From UBA6183 sp964603255 (GTDB lineage Bacteria > Bacteroidota > Bacteroidia > UKL13-3): DNA of 64,000 bases. The position numbers were made by a program, and so were the translations under genes. Shown piece by piece: positions 8,815-15,765 of the stretch (position 1 is its first letter; every line of letters starts with the position of its first letter). The stretch spans positions 1 through 64,000 of the forward strand of contig CAZRVA010000002.1 of the NCBI GenBank assembly GCA_964603255.1, in the 5' to 3' direction. The notes beneath the pieces are model-generated. The model worked only from the letters and a program-made list of their open reading frames with translations. It was not told the origin of the DNA and ran no database searches.

Positions 8815-8929
8815 AGTCGGAAATTCTTCCATTGCTCTAACACATTCCATAAAAAGCTTTTAGGTGTATTAACGGAAACAGTGCAAGGCAAAGCAATCAA
8901 ACAAGATCTTATTAATTTAATTTTTTTTG

Positions 8930-10594
8930 ATGTACAGTAAAGCTACGTTATCCGATATGTTAATTTCGGAATTACGCGAGGTGGCTCATTCGTTAAACAT
9001 TCCGGATGTTAACGATTTGGGCAAACAAGAATTAATTAACGCTGTTATTCAGCAAGAGCAATTGCTTGAACAAATAAAGATGAACGAAAATACAAATACC
9101 CCCGGTGCTGATGATGCACCAAAAAAACGCAGAGGTCGCCCTAAAAAAGGAGAAGACAAAGTAGTAAGTGAAGAGCGCATGATGGATACCTCATCAGAAA
9201 GCTTATTAGATGATATTGATTTTACACCTGCTCCGGTAGCTGAAACAAAACAAGAAGAGGAACAACAACAACCTCAACCTGTTTTAGAAACACAACAAGC
9301 ACCGCAAAATAGTGTTGAAGAAACACCGGTAACAACCGAGGTTGAAAACAATACCAACAGTAATAACAATCAGCAAAACAACCCAAACAACGGTAATAAT
9401 AACTGGAAAGAAAAACGCAACAACGAGCGTAACGAACGCAACGAGCGCATACAACAACAACAAGCTTTATTGCAAGAGCTTGAAGGCATAGTAAGCAGCG
9501 AAGGTGTTTTAGAAACCATGCTTGATGGTTACGGTTTTTTACGTTCGAGTGATTACAACTATCAACCATCTCCGGATGATATTTATGTATCTCCATCGCA
9601 AATAAAATTATTGGGCTTAAAAACAGGTGATACCGTAAGAGGTACCATACGCCCGCCAAAAGAAGGCGAAAAATATTTTGCTTTAATTAAAGTAGAATCG
9701 GTGAACGGACGCAGCGCTGCTGAAATTAGAGACCGTGTTGCGTTTGAACATTTAACGCCACTTTTCCCTGACGAGAAATTAAATTTATCAAAAAACGCAT
9801 CGTCATACTCAACCCGTATTATAGATTTAATAGCACCTATTGGTAAAGGTCAACGTGGTTTAATTGTGGCTCAACCTAAAACAGGTAAAACCATTTTATT
9901 AAAAGACATTGCCAATGCCATTGCTAAAAATCACCCTGAGGTTTATTTAATTATTTTATTGATTGATGAACGTCCGGAAGAGGTTACTGATATGCAACGT
10001 AGCGTGCGTGCAGAGGTAGTTGCAAGTACATTTGATGAACCTGCAGAGAAACACGTTAAGCTTGCAAACATTGTTTTAGAAAAAGCGAAACGCATGACCG
10101 AGTGCGGACATGATGTAGTAATTTTATTAGACTCGATTACACGTATGGCACGTGCGTTTAATACGGTTCAACCTGCATCGGGTAAAATATTATCAGGTGG
10201 TGTTGATGCCAATGCTTTACACAAACCAAAACGCTTTTTTGGTGCGGCACGTAAAATTGAAAATGGCGGTTCGTTAACCATTATTGCTACTGCTTTAACA
10301 GAAACAGGAAGTAAAATGGATGAGGTAATTTTTGAAGAGTTTAAAGGTACCGGTAACATGGAACTTCAACTGGATAGAAGATTGGCCAACAAACGTATTT
10401 ATCCTGCAATTGATATTGTGGCAAGTAGTACCAGACGCGAGGACTTATTGATGGATAAAGCAACCTTACAACGCGTATGGGTATTGCGTAACCACATTGC
10501 CGACATGAACGCAGAAGAGGCTATGGATGTATTGTTGAAGAACATGAAAAATACCAATAGCAACGAAGAATTCCTGGCATCAATGAATGGATAA
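8930..10594 (+). CDS. rho: Transcription termination factor Rho
   Basis: Rho is a hexameric RNA helicase that ends transcription of untranslated RNA. The 554-residue protein has the N-terminal SAP-like Rho_N domain (residues 1-45), an inserted low-complexity segment rich in Q, N, E and basic residues (about 50-170), the cold-shock RNA-binding domain starting LDGYGFLRSSDYNY, Walker A QPKTGKT near residue 317, Walker B VVILLDSITRMARAFN, and the Q/R loop region downstream. Long N/Q-rich inserts are common in Bacteroidota Rho. A TTG at 8927 precedes the ATG by one codon; I used the ATG. Confidence 0.96.
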   Translation: MYSKATLSDMLISELREVAHSLNIPDVNDLGKQELINAVIQQEQLLEQIKMNENTNTPGADDAPKKRRGRPKKGEDKVVSEERMMDTSSESLLDDIDFTPAPVAETKQEEEQQQPQPVLETQQAPQNSVEETPVTTEVENNTNSNNNQQNNPNNGNNNWKEKRNNERNERNERIQQQQALLQELEGIVSSEGVLETMLDGYGFLRSSDYNYQPSPDDIYVSPSQIKLLGLKTGDTVRGTIRPPKEGEKYFALIKVESVNGRSAAEIRDRVAFEHLTPLFPDEKLNLSKNASSYSTRIIDLIAPIGKGQRGLIVAQPKTGKTILLKDIANAIAKNHPEVYLIILLIDERPEEVTDMQRSVRAEVVASTFDEPAEKHVKLANIVLEKAKRMTECGHDVVILLDSITRMARAFNTVQPASGKILSGGVDANALHKPKRFFGAARKIENGGSLTIIATALTETGSKMDEVIFEEFKGTGNMELQLDRRLANKRIYPAIDIVASSTRREDLLMDKATLQRVWVLRNHIADMNAEEAMDVLLKNMKNTNSNEEFLASMNG

Positions 10595-10629
10595 CTTTTA
10601 ATTATTGATTATTAAACAAAAAATGAGTT

Positions 10630-10665
10630 TTTGATAATGGTGCAAGGGTTAACTTTGCACCATTA
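10630..10665 (+). promoter_or_regulatory. Peroxiredoxin promoter with overlapping 11-bp inverted repeat
   Basis: TTTG (10630-10633), 16 bases, TAACTTTG (10650-10657), an exact TAnnTTTG. A perfect inverted repeat TAATGGTGCAA (10635-10645) / TTGCACCATTA (10655-10665) overlaps the second box, and GTTAAC sits at its centre. This could be an operator for a redox regulator. Alternatively the repeat is a hairpin ending rho transcription, but no T-run follows it. Confidence 0.5.
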
Positions 10666-10689
10666 CATTAAAATAACAACTTAAATAAT

Positions 10690-11334
10690 ATGACAATGTT
10701 AGTAGGAAAAAAAGCACCTTCGTTTAAAGCTTCTGCCGTAGTAAACGGTGGTGAGTTTGTTGAAGATTTTTCATTAGAGCAATTCATCGGTAAAAAACAT
10801 GTGGTATTTTTCTTTTACCCATTAGATTTCACTTTTGTTTGCCCTACAGAAATTATCGCTTTCCAACGCAGAATGGAAGAATTTGAAGCACGCAATGTAG
10901 CAGTTGTAGGTTGCTCTATCGATTCTAAATTTAGCCACTGGGCTTGGTTAAATACCCCACAAAACGATGGTGGTATTCAAGGTGTAAAATACCCATTGGT
11001 TGCAGATGTTAACAAAACCATCGCATTAAACTATGGTGTATTGGCTGGTCATTACAACTACGATGACAACGGTGAAATGATTTGGATTGGTAACCAAGGC
11101 GAAGACAGCGTAGCTTACCGTGGTTTGTTTTTAATTGATAAAAACGGTATTGTTCGCCACCAAGTGGTTAACGATTTACCATTAGGCCGTAGCGTTGACG
11201 AAACTTTACGTATGGTTGATGCATTACAATACTTTGAAGAAAACGGTGAGGTTTGTCCTGCTGATTGGAACAAAGGAAAAGATGGCTTAAAAGATACTGC
11301 TGAAGGTATTGCCAGCTACTTAGCTACTCACTAA
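10690..11334 (+). CDS. 2-Cys peroxiredoxin (AhpC/TSA family)
   Basis: A thiol peroxidase that reduces hydrogen peroxide and organic peroxides. The 214-residue protein has the peroxidatic cysteine C51 in the motif PLDFTFVCPTE and the resolving cysteine C189 in GEVCPADW, so it is a typical 2-Cys enzyme of the Prx1/AhpC class. No AhpF neighbours it, so the reductant is probably thioredoxin. Single-gene transcript: own promoter with an inverted repeat and own terminator. Base composition is slightly richer in highly used codons, as expected of an abundant protein (impression, not computed). Confidence 0.93.
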   Translation: MTMLVGKKAPSFKASAVVNGGEFVEDFSLEQFIGKKHVVFFFYPLDFTFVCPTEIIAFQRRMEEFEARNVAVVGCSIDSKFSHWAWLNTPQNDGGIQGVKYPLVADVNKTIALNYGVLAGHYNYDDNGEMIWIGNQGEDSVAYRGLFLIDKNGIVRHQVVNDLPLGRSVDETLRMVDALQYFEENGEVCPADWNKGKDGLKDTAEGIASYLATH

Positions 11335-11354
11335 TTTTATTAGTACTATAATTT

Positions 11355-11386
11355 CAAAAGCCTCCAATAACTTTGGGGGCTTTTTT
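11355..11386 (+). terminator. Terminator after peroxiredoxin gene
   Basis: Stem AAAGCCTCC / GGGGGCTTT with one G-T wobble, loop AATAACTTT, followed by T6 (11381-11386). It separates the core genes from the accessory pocket. Confidence 0.85.
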
Positions 11387-11445
11387 GTGGGGTGATGTTT
11401 TAATATGAGTTAATAAAGTTGTATCTTTTGTTTGGATATTTACTG

Positions 11446-11745
11446 TTATTCATTTAACCTGCTTTCAATATCCATTTGTTGATGCAATATCCTGATGATT
11501 TCAATTTCGTTTTTTTTAGCGTTGAACTTATAAAAAATAAGATGAGATTTAACCTTCGACTTGTAATAACCTTTTCTAATATGGTTGCAGTTTGTTCCTG
11601 ATTCAGGGTGATTCGCCAAGTATTCAAATTCGTCAATAATTAACTTAAAATACCTATCAGCTTGCTCTATAGACCATGTTTCAAAAGTGTAAAGCCATAT
11701 GTTTTCAATATCATTTTGGGCCTCTTTACTAATTTGATAAGCCAT
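11446..11745 (-). CDS. parE: ParE-type toxin (RelE/ParE superfamily)
   Basis: A 99-residue toxin of the ParE family; characterised members poison DNA gyrase, though RelE-like mRNA cleavage cannot be excluded from sequence. It shows the family pattern of an N-terminal helical hairpin (SKEAQNDIENIWLYTFETW), then ADRYFKLIIDEFEYLANHPESG, the RKGYYKSKVKSHLIFYKF strands and IEIIRILHQQMD at the end. Its ATG overlaps the stop of parD by one base (TAATG), the usual translationally coupled toxin-antitoxin layout. It is the only toxin gene seen in this pocket of four antitoxin-like genes. Confidence 0.88.
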   Translation of the reverse strand: MAYQISKEAQNDIENIWLYTFETWSIEQADRYFKLIIDEFEYLANHPESGTNCNHIRKGYYKSKVKSHLIFYKFNAKKNEIEIIRILHQQMDIESRLNE

Positions 11746-11993
11746 TATTTTGAAACATATTTTTGATGGATAGTTTTTAAAAAATTATCTCTATCAAAGT
11801 TTTTAACGAAACCAGATTTTTCTCCCTTCTTAAGTTCGCTAATAAGTTCCGCCTTTTTGGCCTCTTCTTCTTCAAATAACCTTAATGCCGCTCTTACCAC
11901 CTCACTCGCTGATGAGAACTTTCCTGAATTAACTTGTTGACTGATGAAATTATCAAAATAATCACCTAACAGTATTGAAGTATTTTTAGCCAT
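11745..11993 (-). CDS. parD: ParD-type antitoxin (copy 1)
   Basis: An 82-residue ribbon-helix-helix antitoxin that binds ParE through its C-terminal tail and represses its own promoter. The N-terminal part (MAKNTSILLGDYFDNFISQQVNSGKF) is the DNA-binding ribbon and first helix, SASEVVRAALRLFEEEE the second helix, and the lysine-rich tail the toxin-binding arm. Directly coupled to parE. Its promoter holds a palindrome that fits an operator. A second copy differing at three residues (A2T, Y12C, S30G) lies 1082 bp away. Confidence 0.88.
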   Translation of the reverse strand: MAKNTSILLGDYFDNFISQQVNSGKFSSASEVVRAALRLFEEEEAKKAELISELKKGEKSGFVKNFDRDNFLKTIHQKYVSK

Positions 11994-12009
11994 AACTTTA
12001 AATTTGAAT

Positions 12010-12041
12010 CAAAGATACCAATTATTGGTATAAAGAACAAG
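12010..12041 (-). promoter_or_regulatory. parDE promoter with palindromic operator
   Basis: On the minus strand CTTG (12041-12038), 20 bases, TATCTTTG (12017-12010), an exact TAnnTTTG. A palindrome with arms TACCAAT (12016-12022) and ATTGGTA (12024-12030) about a single central base abuts the second box. ParD family proteins autorepress, so this is the likely operator. The second parD copy has no such palindrome upstream. Confidence 0.5.
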
Positions 12042-12096
12042 GGTAAAAAAATCTTGTACAAGACTCATCAATTACTGCTGATTTTCATCTTGGTTA

Positions 12097-12288
12097 TTAC
12101 CATTCCAACAATTCGTTCAACGCATCTTTGTGGGAAACAAAATCACCTTGCTCTATGCTTGCAACAGCCTCATTTATCTCTTTATTGTATTGTTTTAACG
12201 ATGATCTTTTAGCCTCATCATCAACATGTAAAAAGCTTTTAATCATCTCCAATACCAATACCTGCTGTTTGGCACTTAAAAGAGGCAA
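12097..12288 (-). CDS. Orphan antitoxin-like protein, probably with a damaged start
   Basis: The C-terminal part (KEINEAVASIEQGDFVSHKDALNELLEW) follows the pattern of short Bacteroidota antitoxins that partner RelE/ParE toxins: a helix, then a GDF(V/Y)(S/T)H.. segment and a terminal tryptophan. From the first TTG the product is 63 residues, but the frame is open back to 12339 and reads IISYKKQIDTYLPLLSAKQQ, which looks like the missing N-terminus. No ATG lies in that frame; one lies a base away at 12326-12324, so a one-base deletion may have removed the start. No toxin follows: only a six-codon ORF comes after the stop. Probably a decaying gene. Confidence 0.5.
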   Translation of the reverse strand: MPLLSAKQQVLVLEMIKSFLHVDDEAKRSSLKQYNKEINEAVASIEQGDFVSHKDALNELLEW

Positions 12289-12461
12289 ATAGGTATCTAT
12301 TTGTTTTTTATAGCTGATAATGTCATGACTTTCGATTATTTATTTAAATATTAGCCAATATTACAAAACCGCAAAAGCCTTTGTATGCTTAAAACTGTTT
12401 CAAAAGTGTTCAACTCGTTTGGACTGATTTTGATGTGAGCATCAACAATTGCTATATATTA

Positions 12462-12791
12462 TCAATTAGACGAGTTAACAAAATTATCTTCCAGCTTCAC
12501 GTTAAAATGAATCTCGGCTTTTAATGCTTTAAATACTTTCAAAATAGTGGCAACAGTAGCGCTATTTGCACTAGATTCTAACTTAGATATTTGAGCCTTT
12601 TGCACGCCTACTAACTTACCCAATTCTTCCTGAGTTAAATTTCGTTCTTGCCTTGCTGCTTTTATCATTTTACTTAGTACATCCATGCTGAGTTCATACT
12701 CATAACTATCGCGTTCCTTCGAACCTACCTTACCGATGTACTTATCCTTCATTTCGGCAAGTGTTTGTATTTTTACTTTTTGGGTGGCCAT
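12462..12791 (-). CDS. XRE-family helix-turn-helix protein, HigA-like antitoxin
   Basis: A 109-residue protein with a Cro/C1-type helix-turn-helix from about residue 35 to 95 (MIKAARQERNLTQEELGKLVGVQKAQISKLE). The N-terminal extension of about 30 residues and the ending AEIHFNVKLE match HigA-type antitoxins of HigBA modules. In such modules the toxin gene higB comes first; here the preceding gene is the second parD, 35 bp upstream, and no higB is present. It is therefore an orphan antitoxin or a stand-alone regulator. Probably cotranscribed with parD copy 2. Confidence 0.8.
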   Translation of the reverse strand: MATQKVKIQTLAEMKDKYIGKVGSKERDSYEYELSMDVLSKMIKAARQERNLTQEELGKLVGVQKAQISKLESSANSATVATILKVFKALKAEIHFNVKLEDNFVNSSN

Positions 12792-12826
12792 AAGTTATGC
12801 TACTATTCTGAAGTGTCACTAACTTG

Positions 12827-13075
12827 CTATTTTGAAACATATTTTTGATGGATAGTTTTTAAAAAATTATCTCTATCAAAGTTTTTAACGAAACCAGATT
12901 TTTCTCCCTTCTTAAGTTCGCTAATAAGTTCCGCCTTTTTGGCCTCTTCTTCTTCAAATAACCTTAATGCCGCTCTTACCACCTCACCCGCTGATGAGAA
13001 CTTTCCTGAATTAACTTGTTGACTGATGAAATTATCAAAACAATCACCTAACAGTATTGAAGTGTTTTTGGTCAT
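12827..13075 (-). CDS. ParD-type antitoxin (copy 2, without toxin)
   Basis: An 82-residue ribbon-helix-helix protein 96 percent identical to the parD at 11745-11993 (79 of 82 residues; five base differences in 249). No parE follows: 35 bp after its stop comes the HigA-like gene. The bases just after the stop (12826-12818, minus strand CAAGTTAGT) resemble codons 4-6 of parE (CAAATTAGT), which could be a trace of a lost toxin or chance. It could neutralise the ParE encoded nearby or act as an anti-addiction gene. The Y12C and S30G changes lie in the DNA-binding half. Confidence 0.8.
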   Translation of the reverse strand: MTKNTSILLGDCFDNFISQQVNSGKFSSAGEVVRAALRLFEEEEAKKAELISELKKGEKSGFVKNFDRDNFLKTIHQKYVSK

Positions 13076-13256
13076 AGGTTGAATTTAAAAGTAGTGTACT
13101 TGTTTCAGCAAAGTGTGTTTTTAGAACTAATCATCAATTCAAAGCAAATTCGCCATAACATTATACCTTATAAAATATGATTATCATAAAACAAACACCA
13201 AATTCAATATCACTATATACATAATTTATGTTTCTCTTATTAGAATGTATAAAGTG

Positions 13257-14060
13257 TTATTTACACCTTCTGTATTCGCTGGCATCTTCTGGAAATTTGC
13301 TGATGTATAGATCTATATAAGTACAGTACTTTTGTTTTGCCTCTGATGCACTAACAAAATCATAAATCTGACGTCTCTCTATTTCTCCATATATCCAAAT
13401 CAAGAACTTTAGACAGTTTTTTTGGCTGTACGAATCATCTGCGTAATCCAAGGCGATTGTACCAAAATGTATAGCTTTTTTATAGCTCATATCTTTATAA
13501 TTAGGAGTTGCATATATCGATGCTATAGCTCCAAAAGCTTTGCATTTAATTGCGGACTCTTCGGATGAATCTATTATCAATTGATATATCTGAATTGCCT
13601 TATCATCTTGACCCAACAATTCATAATTTAGGGCTTTCCAGTCATAAATGTATATTATTTCATGTATTGATTTACCGCACTGAGCATTAACTCTAATAGC
13701 GAGATCAAAATCCGTGTTCGATTTTTCATAAAACCCTAATAGATGATTACATATCGCCCTTAATCGGAATATATTGTGACATTGGTTTTCTGAATTATCG
13801 ATTACAAAATTTACATCTCGATTTTCATCTTCATGAAAGCCAAGATAATGTCTTGCATAGGCCCTTATTTCATATGCTTCAAGACATTTTGGATTGAGAC
13901 TTATGGCTTTGGTCGCATCTTTTATGGCTTCTTCATATCTTAAATTTTCTAGATGAATGTCTGCGGATGTAAGACACTTTTTCCAATCAGACTGGCCGAG
14001 CAAAACAAATGATGAAAACATCAATAACGTAAATAGCTGGAAGTGTTTGGTTAATGGCAT
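13257..14060 (-). CDS. Exported TPR-repeat protein
   Basis: A 267-residue protein with a Sec signal peptide (LFTLLMFSSFVLLGQ, cleavage near residue 24) followed by TPR-like helical pairs: LRYEEAIKDATKAISLNPKCLEAY, YDWKALNYELLGQDDKAIQIYQ and a Sel1-like segment YKKAIHFGTIALDYA. Start was set at 14060 because a promoter lies between 14080 and 14114; the frame is open another 34 codons upstream but that extension has no family support. Likely periplasmic protein-binding scaffold of unknown partner. It faces the small gene at 14097 head to head. Confidence 0.72.
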   Translation of the reverse strand: MPLTKHFQLFTLLMFSSFVLLGQSDWKKCLTSADIHLENLRYEEAIKDATKAISLNPKCLEAYEIRAYARHYLGFHEDENRDVNFVIDNSENQCHNIFRLRAICNHLLGFYEKSNTDFDLAIRVNAQCGKSIHEIIYIYDWKALNYELLGQDDKAIQIYQLIIDSSEESAIKCKAFGAIASIYATPNYKDMSYKKAIHFGTIALDYADDSYSQKNCLKFLIWIYGEIERRQIYDFVSASEAKQKYCTYIDLYISKFPEDASEYRRCK

Positions 14061-14077
14061 ATCATTATATATTTTTG
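14046..14077 (+). promoter_or_regulatory. Promoter of the 92-aa gene
   Basis: TTTG (14046-14049), 20 bases, TATTTTTG (14070-14077), an exact TAnnTTTG, ending 19 bases before the ATG at 14097. The first box lies inside the first codons of the divergent TPR gene. Confidence 0.5.
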
Positions 14078-14079
14078 AG

Positions 14080-14114
14080 CAAATATAAAAGAAAACATGA
14101 ACTTGGTTGGCAAA
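14080..14114 (-). promoter_or_regulatory. Promoter of the exported TPR gene
   Basis: On the minus strand TTTG (14114-14111), 23 bases, TATATTTG (14087-14080), an exact TAnnTTTG, 19 bases before the ATG at 14060. The first box lies inside the first codons of the divergent 92-aa gene. Confidence 0.45.
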
Positions 14115-14375
14115 TGGAAATCTTCTAACTCTGATGATATTATAACATTGGAGGAACATCAATTTAGTGATGATACATATTACTTCAAAAAAAACAACTT
14201 AGAATCTGAGGTGGTAAAAGTTTTATTCGGAGTCCCAAACAATGTTGGAGTAATCAGGTTTACAGAAAGGTCTAATTATCCTATTGCTCAAATAATAATT
14301 CATGACCATAACTTCATTGAAATAACTGAAAATGGTTTTACTACGCGTTTGATTAAATCTACAATAACAGTATAG
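14097..14375 (+). CDS. Small hypothetical protein
   Basis: A 92-residue protein that I do not recognise. It starts MNLVGKWKSSNSDDIITLEE and reads as mostly beta strands (IIIHDHNFIEITENGF), similar in feel to small lipocalin-like or beta-barrel proteins that begin with a GKW motif. No signal peptide. A well-formed promoter precedes it, which is the main reason to believe it is real. It is the only plus-strand gene of the accessory pocket and is transcribed away from the TPR gene. Confidence 0.6.
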   Translation: MNLVGKWKSSNSDDIITLEEHQFSDDTYYFKKNNLESEVVKVLFGVPNNVGVIRFTERSNYPIAQIIIHDHNFIEITENGFTTRLIKSTITV

Positions 14376-14500
14376 GTTTATTTAATACTTACTTTAGAAA
14401 TTAAATACATAGTGTAACATACTTGATTAATTATTTCAACCACATTGAATCGGCTTTCACAGTTATTTTAAATCTATATTTCTAGGTTCAAACAAATAAT

Positions 14501-15514
14501 TCAATGTCGAATTTCTTTTATTTTATATGTAGTGCCTCCAAGATGGCATATTTCCAGCGGAATTGAAGAAAGGTTTAAATTGTAACTATCCATTACACAA
14601 AGTTCAATACTAAAATTTTCTTGAATAACCTTATTGAAAAGGGCAGTTTTAATTAAAGCATCTTTTGATCTAAACCTCAATTTATATTCAAACTGTCCAA
14701 CCGTCTCAGTCTCTTCACCAAAATAAAAGTTAAAGCCTAGGATTATTTTTATCACGGATGCGCTGGAATAGGAAATTAAACGCTCTTGTGAATTGAAGTT
14801 AAACTCTGCATTAGAAAAGCGACCTGATACTTTAAAACATTTTTTCATATCTGGTAGGCAAAAAAAGCGAAATTCATCTTCATATTTCCACGGTTCTTTT
14901 TTTATTAATGACGTAACAAAAAAACCAAGACTCTTGTCAATTTTACTGAAATCTATTGGCTTTACCTCAGATAAGTAATTAATTGGATAAGGACCAAGAA
15001 AATTATCTCCAAAGTTTTCGAAATCGAATTCAACTAAGAAACCTCTATTATTAGTGTAATGTGCCCATAGGAGGTCGTTATATTTGTCTTTCGTCATACA
15101 TAGTATTCCGAAATTAGAAATCCAAGAAGCGTATAGACTATTCCTAATTTCCTCCAAAAAATTGATTTTATCATCTCTAAACTTCCTGTAGAATTCTAAT
15201 CTCTCTCTTTCATTACTAGCAAGCACATTTATTTCAGAGAAGCTGAGCCCAGAAAAATCAATTAAGTTCAAATTAAAATCAAACAAATCATTAAAATCAT
15301 CGGGTTGTGAAACGTAGAATTTATTATTAATAAATGCCATTGCACTATTAAAATTTAAAACATAATACTTTGAAAGTGATTTGGGTACAACATAATCTTT
15401 GTCTGGTATTACACTTAACAATGGAAGTTTATTCTCATTATTGTTATAATCACTAATACAATAATCCCAGCCGTTCAATTTTAAGTTCATGTTTACAGAT
15501 TTATTTTTTTTCAT
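14501..15514 (-). CDS. DUF2971-family protein
   Basis: A 337-residue soluble protein. The middle part carries the pattern of DUF2971: YYVLNFNSAMAFINNKFYVSQPDDFNDLFD near residue 50, then FGILCMTKDKYNDLLWAHYTNNRGFLVEFDF near 135 and EPWKYEDEFRFF near 210 (longer strings shortened in meaning: N-terminal substrate-like loop, W-x-H-Y core, and W-x-x-E-x-E-x-R end). The biochemical role of DUF2971 is not established; members turn up in variable and defence-rich loci. The ATG at 15514 was preferred to a TTG two codons earlier. Low similarity in codon feel to its core neighbours (AT-richer) suggests acquisition. Confidence 0.72.
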   Translation of the reverse strand: MKKNKSVNMNLKLNGWDYCISDYNNNENKLPLLSVIPDKDYVVPKSLSKYYVLNFNSAMAFINNKFYVSQPDDFNDLFDFNLNLIDFSGLSFSEINVLASNERERLEFYRKFRDDKINFLEEIRNSLYASWISNFGILCMTKDKYNDLLWAHYTNNRGFLVEFDFENFGDNFLGPYPINYLSEVKPIDFSKIDKSLGFFVTSLIKKEPWKYEDEFRFFCLPDMKKCFKVSGRFSNAEFNFNSQERLISYSSASVIKIILGFNFYFGEETETVGQFEYKLRFRSKDALIKTALFNKVIQENFSIELCVMDSYNLNLSSIPLEICHLGGTTYKIKEIRH

Positions 15515-15655
15515 TAACAAATCAACTGTTTCAATTTATACAAGTCAATTAACTCCTACTAGCTTTCTAAGTATCAAATCACAATTTTGAGAGTTCATTC
15601 GCCAAATTAGTATCGTCTTTTCCTAATTCCGTAAATTAAATACTAGATTTTATTT

Positions 15656-15743
15656 TCCCGCGCGAGGGATAGTAGCTAGCTACCTTGTAGCGCGAATAAC
15701 CCGACCCCGAGTGAAGCCCAGCGAAACCTCGGGGGCACGCCCA
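15656..15743. repeat. GC-rich palindromic intergenic element
   Basis: Between the DUF2971 gene and the end of ftsK lies a conspicuously GC-rich block. It contains the perfect palindrome GTAGCTAGCTAC (15672-15683), flanked by CGCG words, and a second stem CCCCGAG (15705-15711) / CTCGGGG (15728-15734) with a 16-base loop. No T-run follows. It resembles REP-like dispersed intergenic elements seen in Bacteroidota genomes and marks the border of the accessory pocket. It could also serve as a terminator for ftsK on the minus strand. Confidence 0.55.
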
Positions 15744-15765
15744 AATTAAATTATATCAAATGGAA

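Larger units (their letters stand above)
11745..13075 (-). repeat. Direct repeat pair covering exactly the parD coding sequence
   Basis: The segments 11745-11993 and 12827-13075 are direct repeats with five mismatches over 249 bases. Similarity stops at the start codon on one side and at the stop codon on the other; the flanks are unrelated. Recombination between the copies would delete the 1082 bp with the XRE and orphan-antitoxin genes and leave one parDE pair. Confidence 0.85.

Noticed and set aside
9222..9659. 145-codon open frame antisense to rho
   Set aside because: It lies opposite the low-complexity N/Q-rich part of rho, whose codons lack stops on the other strand. The protein is Cys/Leu/Tyr-rich with no family pattern.
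13257..14162. Long form of the exported TPR protein starting at 14162
   Set aside because: That start would put the coding region across the promoter and into the divergent 92-aa gene; the ATG at 14060 opens directly onto the signal peptide.
11446..15760. Prophage or insertion sequence
   Set aside because: No transposase, integrase, phage structural gene, terminal inverted repeat or target duplication was seen.
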